Shown: positions 56,205 to 64,000 of the stretch, piece by piece
Layout: each line of letters begins with the position of its first letter
Numbering within the stretch: the stretch's first letter is position 1
NCBI GenBank assembly: GCA_949358305.1
Contig: OX442324.1
Coordinates: 4,222,001-4,286,000, forward strand
Length of the DNA stretch: 64,000 nucleotides
Origin: Strigamia acuminata
Lineage: Eukaryota > Arthropoda > Chilopoda > Geophilomorpha > Linotaeniidae
Reading direction: 5' to 3'
Translations under genes and position numbers: made by a program
The notes under the pieces: model-generated
Told to the model about the DNA's origin: nothing
The model's input: the letters and a program-made list of their open reading frames with translations, nothing else
Databases searched by the model: none

Positions 56205-56320
56205 AGTGAGAAGGGGAAAGAGTGGGGCGGCGGGGGAGGCAGAGATGAGTGGGGAAAAGGAAAGGAAAGGGAAGGAAGGGGAGAAGCAAGTAAAGTGAGG
56301 CGCGAGGAGTGCAACGAGAT
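56205..56320 (+). repeat. Homopurine tract
   Basis: About 100 bases of nearly pure A/G (GGGAAAGAGTGGGG..., GGAAAAGGAAAGGAAAGGG). With the pyrimidine tract 1.1 kb upstream it could pair or form H-DNA. Confidence 0.85.
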
Positions 56321-59137
56321 TGGGCGGTGAATTGGTACAAATTGCTTTTTGCGCGTCTTGGAACAAGAAATAAAAGAGAATGGAACAAAATCCAACATGG
56401 AAGAAACAGAGAATGGCTCTCTCACTCCACTACATCAACATAAAAAATGTTTTTTTTTTTTTTTTTTTTTTATTCTTTCCTTTTTTTTTTTACTTTTGAA
56501 GAAGGAAAAGGAAAAAAAAAAAGAAACAAAAGTTGGTCTAAGCTTAGTAAGCACTAACCCTAATGCACAATGATTTTTAAAAAAAAATACAAAATACACA
56601 CATTAAAGTTAAAAAAAAAAAAAAATTTCTTTACTTTTCCATATATACTTGAGAGTTGTGAAAGAGTTTGGTCAGTATTGTTGCAATTAAATTAATTTCA
56701 CCACCAGAAGCACAGTACATTTGTTGTTTTTTGTTGCCAATCAAAACATGCCAATCTTGTTGAACCAACCAGAAAAAAGCAAGAAAGAAGAAAAAAAATG
56801 AAATGCCTGATTGGCTGGTGAAAAATCACATCAATCAATAAATGTGATTGGTTGATGATAAATCAATTAGGAAAACACAGTTCACCCCCCCGAATGACAT
56901 CACTGGGATGACATCACCTGATTACCAAGTTTGCATGAAATGAGAAAATGGGCTTAAACACTATCAAATTGAGGTTGCCTATAAATAAAAAAAATAATTC
57001 GTTTATGCTAAAACTTTTGCACAAATTTAAGCCGTAACATCTCCCCTTAAATTAGCCATTTTTTTGTTCCTTTCTGAGCTGTCTTTCTCATTAAAACTAA
57101 CAACATCCTCAACCAGGGGCCAATTTGAGGCCAATTTGGTGCAAATTTGGCTGCAACACGAGTTTCAACTTAAAAAAATGCCCCTTTCCTCCCTCCCCCG
57201 GATTCACCTGTGGGCCATAAAGACGACCCCTGATTGGCCATCAGTTCACCTCAAGAGGAAGCCAATTTGAAGGAGAAACGGAGAGCCCAGATGGGCCTCG
57301 GGCAATGCATAATGCACTCATGTTTTACTTTAAGACAAGTGTCTGCCCGCCATTATTGATCAAATCCAAAACGAGGCCAAATCAATACAAGTGCAAAGGG
57401 GTTGCCATTTTGGGTTTTATCCAAATTGGCTTCAAATTGGCATTTGAAAAAAAAAAAAAAAAAAAAAAAGAATAAAGAAAAGAAAGAAAGAAAGACACAA
57501 AAACTAGAAAAAAAGGGTTAATTACCAATTTAATTTCAACTAATAGCGCCAATTTCACCTTTCATTTGCCTATTTCAATAGAAAATAAAAATAAAATCGA
57601 ACAAATATTATTTGCATCTTTTCCAAACAAACATGGAAATAAAACACATGAAAATAAGAAATTTCAGGTGTTCACCTGCACAGAAATACGTACAAAGCGC
57701 AGATCAAACGAGGGCCAAGCAAGAAACAGCGCAAAATGTGAGCAAAAGTTGCGTTTTATACTTTTTCGTTGCAAAAATGTTGAATTTTACGAGCCGGGAT
57801 CGGAAAGGATATGTCCACCCACAGTGCCGAAATTGCATCAGGTATTGGTGAGGCCGCAATCCTTCCTTCCGCTTCCCTTCCTAAACCCCTTCTCAATTAC
57901 CCCCAGTGTGTCCAATTCCAAACTAAATGTTCAATTTCCATTTTGGGTGTCATTTTCACGTCGGGCGCCATTCTGCCTTTTACGTTTCTCCCCATTCTCC
58001 ATCCATATCCATCCACCCCAGGGGTAAAATTCTTTTTCTCTATTGTTATCACGTCATCCATCTTTTTTTTTCTTCCTCGCCTCGTTTTCATATCGACTCC
58101 CTCTAGGGACAGAACGAGTCCTCGTTTTTTTGTCATCATCTTCTAGGCGGACATTTTTCTTTAAACGCATTTCGCACCCACCCCCTCTTCTCCCCACTCC
58201 ATAAATAATCATCATGGCTGCCAAGCAGACTAGAGTGGCAATCCAAAAACGGAGAGCGATGATATACTTTAATTTGCGCATGCGCAGTTAAGAGGGTAAT
58301 TACGCACCACCATGCGGTTCGCGAAAGAACTAATCACAATTATAACCAAAAGGAAATTCCCCAAGCTTGTAAAAAGCAAATTAAACCAAATTACATCAAA
58401 ACGTGGCGGCAGTTGAGAGGGAAAAAATGCAAGCAGATAACCGAGTTGTCATGGAAACAAAAGGGAGAAATCAATTGTAACATCTGTAGATTTATTCGAC
58501 AGTATACAACTGCATGCACAGACAAGAGAAGAGAGCGCACCAATTTCCAATGCAAAAATGTGTGGTCAAATAAAACGTCAAAAGTCGAGATTCAATTCCC
58601 ATTAACTCACAAACTCACAACCAAAATCGATTTGTATATAAACAAACAATCACTCAGATTGGTATAAAGTCAAAAGTTGAATAATAAAAAAATGTCTTAC
58701 CTGTGCAGATCAACTTGGCAATTTAAGGGGCATTTATTTCTCCTAAGGAACAAAGTCGCTAGAGCTTCTTTTCACTAGAAATTATGAAAAAGGTTTTAGT
58801 TTTTTACGTACAAGTATGTGTAACGTGCGTACATCTGATTAGACGCTCTTGACAATTTACTGCTTCTTTATTCTCCTTTTTTTGAGAGATTCAAGAGTTG
58901 CTGCGAATGTCATCAATTCTCAATTCACCCATTCAAGAATACAACCACCAAACCAAGGGTGAGTAAGCAAAAAATTTGTCAATTTCGTCAAGTGGTATCT
59001 CGTCAAGTCTCGTGGATTTGCGAGACTTCACGCTTTGTTGAAGCACATGTTTTTCAATTGATTGATTCCATCCTAAACTTTTTTTTTCCTTTTCAAAAAC
59101 GTCAAATCAAAGAATTATTTAAAAAAAAAAAAAGTTA
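56321..59137. other. Gene desert, third part
   Basis: No supported gene. It contains poly-T/A tracts (56450-56471, 57448-57468), an AATCACAT/ATGTGATT inverted repeat near 56824-56851, and a cluster of CCAATTTG/CAAATTGG words at 57118-57560. A small open stretch MAAKQTRVAIQKRRAM begins at 58214 and lacks other support. Confidence 0.5.
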
Positions 59138-59220
59138 AACAAATAAAATAAAATAAAATAAAATAAAATAAAATAAAATAAAATAAAATGAAATAAAATG
59201 AAATAAAATAAAATAAAATA
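59138..59220. repeat. (AAAAT)n microsatellite
   Basis: About sixteen copies of AAAAT with two AAATG variants. Same pentamer family as 5558-5601. Confidence 0.97.
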
Positions 59221-60551
59221 CTTACCAAATGTGAGCATCGAAACTGGGTGAACACTCGACGACAGTCACGTATAAATGACTTTAAAGTTGTATAAATTTG
59301 CGTAATGCATGCAAACATGCAGTTGTATTCGTACATTAAAAACAAAATGAAAACCTTTAAAATGAAAATAAAAATAAAAATAAACAAATTAACAAAAAAT
59401 AAATTATTATTTTTTTATAACATAACTTCTATAATAATAATAATAAAATGTTTAAACCTCTAAACCACCGATAAAATAAAAATAAAAACAAAAATGTTTG
59501 TTCTAACCCACACATATGGTGCATGAGAGCAATCCATAAATGATCAATAGATATTTAGGCTTAAATAAGCAATTGTGTGAGACAAAATGTCTGCCGTGAA
59601 GTATGGGATGGTGGGGACGTGGACTATGCACCTGGCGTTTCTCAAGCAATGGCGTTTCCCTGCGAACGCGCGCCTCTATTCATTATCATTATTACTATCG
59701 CCATTGTTATTGAATGATCCACGGCACTTCCCACATCACTACTCACACTCAAAATGGCTGCTGCCTGCGATTATAAAAAATATAAAATATATAAAAAGAT
59801 TGTACGGGCACCTTTACACGTTTTCGCTCATTTTCACGCAATTTTTCAACTTTTAGCGCGAAAAATGAAGAACTAAAGGGAAGATTAACTTTAAAAAGTG
59901 AAAATGGAGTCATGCAAGCCGTCATAACTCATAAGCAATTACCATAGCAACGGGAAAGCTAAATGGAATCATTGAATTAATTGGGATTAAGACACGGCTT
60001 AAGAGAGTGCGTCTCGCGAGAGCGTCTCGTAACATGAGTAGTAAATCTTCGCCCCGTCGCCATTTTTCCCACAACACAACAGAGGAGCGCTTTAATAATG
60101 CATCATCAACAATATCAACACGCTAGTTTCCCTCAACCTTGACCCAGTGTTTACCTGGCCAATAAACAATTCATGTGACAATGCACTACACCACAAAGAT
60201 CACGTGCAACTTTAATTACAACAAAAATGGCGCGCTCGCGTCAAAATGCACAAATCTTTTTCGGTTTATGATCAAACAAACGTGGCCAAAATCGGCTTTC
60301 TTCACGTCCAATTTAATTGCAAAGCGTGACCAAAGTAAATCAACAGTGATAATATGATCGCTACATAATTATATTGTTATAAGATTGACCCGAGGTAGAA
60401 TCGTGTGCAAGCAAAGAAAAGAAAAGCAAAATACAGAGAGAAAAAAAATCACTTCCAATGTTGACATGGTAACAATACACACAACAAATCGAAACAAGGT
60501 ATTCTTGAAAAATAAACATATTTATAGATGTTTCACCCCCCCCACTAAAAA

Positions 60552-60588
<37 letters not shown>

Positions 60589-62524
60589 GAAAGAAAGAAA
60601 GAAAATCATTCTTCTCGATATTGTTGAAATGACAAATAAATCGGCCATTTTGAGCGACTGTTGACTTTGTTTGAGATATTTACTATTCATAATTACAGAC
60701 GTGCGCGTGTCACGACAGGGGGAGTGACACTGTATCATCATCACGTGGCCCCACTTAATTTTTCATGCATTGTTGAAGATACCATTTTAATTATTTACAC
60801 CCATTCTTCGTTTTTCCCTGTCTGCGGTTTAAAATAGCGAAACAAAACAAACAAGAACCAAAAAAAAAAAAAGAAAAAAAAAATCATTGAGCAAGCAAGC
60901 AAGCAAACAAATAAATAAAAATAATGAAGACAAGAAGAAAAATTTGCGTTTATTCTGCGATGATTGTTTCAATTGATTCGCGGTTTTGTTTATCGTATTT
61001 TAATTTCGCCTAATTGGAAAAACGAGTTGATGGCGCCCGCAAGACACATTATTACAACTATCCGAAAACTACCGCTCTTGTATACTAAATTCCGAATAAA
61101 TTGACTCTAATAATCCAACAATGGACCATTTGCCATTCAGCACGGCGCATCTAAATAAAAGCATTACAACAAACAATGCTAATTGAACACGAGGTAAAAA
61201 ACGAAAAAAGAAAGAAGAAAGAATAAATTAAAAAAATGGAACATTCGTTGCAAGAGTATCTCCTACATACCATGTTAAAGGGGTTCCCCATGGGAAATTG
61301 GACCAATCACAGAATAAGGGGGCGGGATGGGCACGCGAACTAGACGCATGCGCACAACAACATATTGATCCGCAACCGGAGAAAACACTCGATAAAAGAG
61401 AAAGAACGGCGAGGGGAAAAAAAAACTTGAAAAACAAAAATAACGCGCCAAATGATGAAAAATAAAGCGAGGGAAAAAAAGTTTAATACACGATTTGTAA
61501 AAATAAAATTATTGGGTAAAGAAAAAAAAATATATGGGAGAAAGGGGTTGGAAAAAAAAGCAAAATGGCGTCGCGAGCATGTTTGATAGAGATCAGTTTT
61601 GTACACGCCTGAGGGCAACTTATCCATGTCACCTTTTCGATTGATTTCCATTAGAGAAATCAATTGAAAAACACATCCATCTCGGAGAAACGCCAGCGTC
61701 CACTAAGGAAAAGGGAAGAAAAAAATCGATACAAGACAAATGACCAACCAGCATTAAAGCCAAAATGGCCTACACGGGTCTTCCCAAAAAGGAGAAAAAA
61801 AAATTAATTTTAAAAAATTAAAAAAAAATCAATAAATAATAATAATAGTAATAATAATAATAACAATATTGCAATGAGTCTATACACTTGAAATTGCTGT
61901 TAAAAGAGAATTTATTGCCAAGTTTCCACGAGTGTGTTGCGGATTTTTGTTGATGTTGTTGTTGTTGCAATTTGAGGTGAAAAACTGTTTTGTGGTGAGC
62001 GTGGAAGTCCAGCAATGAGAAATGCAAATAGTTGGCTTTTTGCCAACATGCTTAAAAGGGGAGTGTATGCATATAATGACGAAAAACACGCCTAATGTCA
62101 TCTACTTTAAAATTTAAAATACAACAAAATCTGATAATTAACTCTCAGCAATATCACTTGACCCGAGCTGGAAAAACTATGTATACGCACAGAAATGCAA
62201 TTGAATATTAACAATTCAAAACAGCATTAACTAACAATTTCCTTCTAAACTCACTGTCAGAATAGACGCGTATACGAGCAAAACTGCCATAATTAAACTC
62301 AGCTCAATGCACCACTTTTATATTGCGCCAAGATTTACGAGATTTTATTCCACCTGACCCGAAAAGCTTCGCCTCACTGCCGAACCATTGCGGCAATGAC
62401 ACAGAAACGAGGCGACAGGTCAAAAAGTCTCATAAAATCTCGATCAAAACTCGCCAACATTCACTCTTAATATCTCGTAAAACGAAAACACAAATTAATC
62501 CCAAAAACAAAACAACATTTATTC
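59221..62524. other. Gene desert, fourth part
   Basis: No supported gene. It contains an AAT microsatellite (about 60551-60581) followed by GAAA repeats, a TCTCGCGAGA palindrome at about 60012-60021 between two GCGTCTCG words, a YY1-like AAAATGGC word at several places, and A-tracts. Confidence 0.5.
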
Positions 62525-62778
62525 CCAACAATAATTATTAACAACAATTATTGCTGCTTTATTTACAACAATAATCATTATTTGCAAAAAACAACTCTTA
62601 CGGCTTTATTTATAACAACAATCATTGCGGCTTTATTTACAATAACTATTGCGGTTTTATTTGCAACAATAATCATTGCGGTTTTATTTGCAACAATAAT
62701 CATTGCGGTTTTATTTGCAACAATAATCATTGCCGATTTTTTGCAACAATAATTATTGCTGTTTTATTTGCAACAATG
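62525..62778. repeat. 27-bp tandem array rich in SOX-like words
   Basis: Roughly nine units of CAACAATAATCATTG-CGGTTTTATTTG. Units around 62660-62730 are exact and the outer ones are diverged. Each unit holds ACAAT and ATTG in opposite orientation, the layout of paired HMG/SOX sites (ACAAT...ATTGT). Confidence 0.93.
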
Positions 62779-63649
62779 GTTCTGTTTAATTTTGTTGTAT
62801 TTTATTTTAGCATTCTTTGTTGGAAGTTTATTTTCTAACAATTCCATTTTCTAATTGTTATTTACCAAAGGCAATTTGAACAATGCACTTGTCTTTCTTT
62901 AGCCACTCAACAATTAAGGATGAGGATCGTTTGCAGAGCACAAAATTCCCCCGAGGCGGCAATTAGAAGCAAAGACCAATGGGTTTTCATTTACTCACAC
63001 GCATGCGCAACATCAGTGGCAGGTGGTCAACGCGTGCACGGCTAACATTAAAATCAACAACTTCAGAGGGATAATTACACCCCCCTAAAGCTAACAATTC
63101 TTACTAGCTTTCAATAATATATACAATTTTTGTACACTCTTTTTTTTAAACATATTTCTTTTTTCTCTCTTGTTTATGGAAAACTAAATTCGAAATAAAA
63201 TGACTTATAATAATAATTAAGCCTTATTTATCAACTTTAATAACATCTGATAAGTTTCCAAAAGTTGAATTTATGAGTTTTTTTCATAGACATTCAACAG
63301 TGTTCATCAATCATTTGCAATCAACGAGAACAAGTGTTAAATATATATAAAAAGAGAAAAGGAAAAAAAAAAAACAACAACAACAGTCAAATTGACTGGT
63401 GTCAAACAGCAGAGGGAGGACGTTTCAAGGATCGTAAATAATGTAGAGAGGATTTTTATCACCTATTTATGACACAAATAAAAACAAAATGGCCGATCAA
63501 TGCCCACTTTCAAACGCATCTAAGAATATCTTTCCCTAAACAAAAAAAAAAATTAATATTGTTTTTTTTTCATTCTTTTTTAGAAAAACACGAAAAAAAC
63601 AAATCCAATTACATTTTTAATCCTGACTTAACGTTTCTTTTTTTTTTTT

Positions 63650-63694
<45 letters not shown>

Positions 63695-64000
63695 TAAACC
63701 ATAGAACAGAAAAATCCAAATTAATGACATCCATAATTTTATTTTTTATTTTTTTATGTGGCCATTTGCTTTAAAATTAAAGTACAGTACTGAGAAGTAA
63801 ATGCTGAAGCGCCATATTTCAGCCAGCCCTGCAGTCAAGTCGCCATTAAGGAGGGCAATTCACAACAACAACAAAAAAGAAAAAATTCAAAGTATATGTG
63901 TATAAAAGAAGAAAAACCGTAATGGCACATAAAACAATGCACCCTTAAAAAAAAAAAAAAAAAAAAAAAACACATGTAAAAAGATAAAAAAAAAACACTA
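62779..64000. other. Gene desert, right end
   Basis: No supported gene. Low-complexity A/T runs dominate (poly-A of about 34 at 63657-63692 and one at about 63949-63970). Confidence 0.55.

Noticed and set aside
58214-58290. MAAKQTRVAIQKRRAM frame as a gene
   Set aside because: Short, no splice or promoter signal, no family; AAAATGGC-type words are frequent here.
59587-59856. 89-codon plus-strand frame in the desert
   Set aside because: Composition follows the AT-rich background and no domain or exon border is visible.
62525-62778. CRISPR-like array
   Set aside because: Units are directly adjacent with no unique spacers, and the genome is eukaryotic.

Overview
The window reads as nuclear DNA of an arthropod. 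It has intron-rich genes with GT-AG introns mostly of 50-1600 bp, an AT-rich background full of homopolymers and microsatellites, a chitin-binding (Rebers-Riddiford) cuticle protein, a DM4/12-like Cys protein, a chitin-deacetylase relic and a Copia retrotransposon. I cannot name the species. A non-model pancrustacean or hexapod fits best, and that is inference. No rRNA, tRNA gene, CRISPR array or viral gene was seen.

Layout. 1-784 (-): C-type-lectin-like secreted protein, running off the left edge. 3425-10400 (+): mitochondrial chaperone TRAP1, twelve exons covering everything except the N-terminal part of the ATPase domain. 11148-12216 (-): V-ATPase proteolipid c, complete in three exons. 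12573-14957 (+): decayed cytosolic leucyl-tRNA synthetase with an inverted-repeat element inside. 15082-15700 (-): DM4/12-like small protein. 16805-18149 (+): cuticle protein.

16.8-37.8 kb is a segmental duplication array built from the pair [cuticle gene (+) / CLCA-type calcium-activated chloride channel regulator (-)]. Unit 1 has both genes intact plus a 355-bp MITE that is absent from unit 2. In unit 2 the cuticle copy is 5'-truncated, carries a stop, and is split by a full-length Copia element with two identical 216-bp LTRs. Its CLCA copy is split by a 1196-bp solo LTR and has lost 87 bp by a microhomology deletion. Unit 3 keeps an intact CLCA, but its cuticle gene is replaced by about 1.07 kb of unrelated repeat-like DNA. 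Two of the three CLCA genes look functional (about 870 aa; signal peptide, HExxHxxxGxxDE metallohydrolase, VWA, C-terminal beta domain).

38472-40091 (+): complete eight-exon ethanolamine kinase, the first step of the CDP-ethanolamine route. 40.8-43.4 kb: hairpins, tandem repeats and two candidate spliced non-coding transcripts. 44148-45517 (-): chitin deacetylase pseudogene with three TAG stops and frameshifts. 46602-46861 (-): possible start of an unrecognised membrane protein. 47257-48309 (+): complete four-exon fibroblast growth factor.

48.3-64 kb is almost gene-free. It holds homopurine/homopyrimidine tracts, microsatellites, recurrent GCGTCTC and CCAATTTG words and a 27-bp tandem array, and looks like regulatory or intronic DNA of a developmental locus. 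A short first exon at 50031-50097 may open a long-intron gene.

The most unusual signal is inside the solo LTR at 29509-29803. Six tandem ~54-bp units can each fold as a two-stem hairpin. In most units the stem bases differ between units while pairing is kept, as if structure rather than sequence were maintained.
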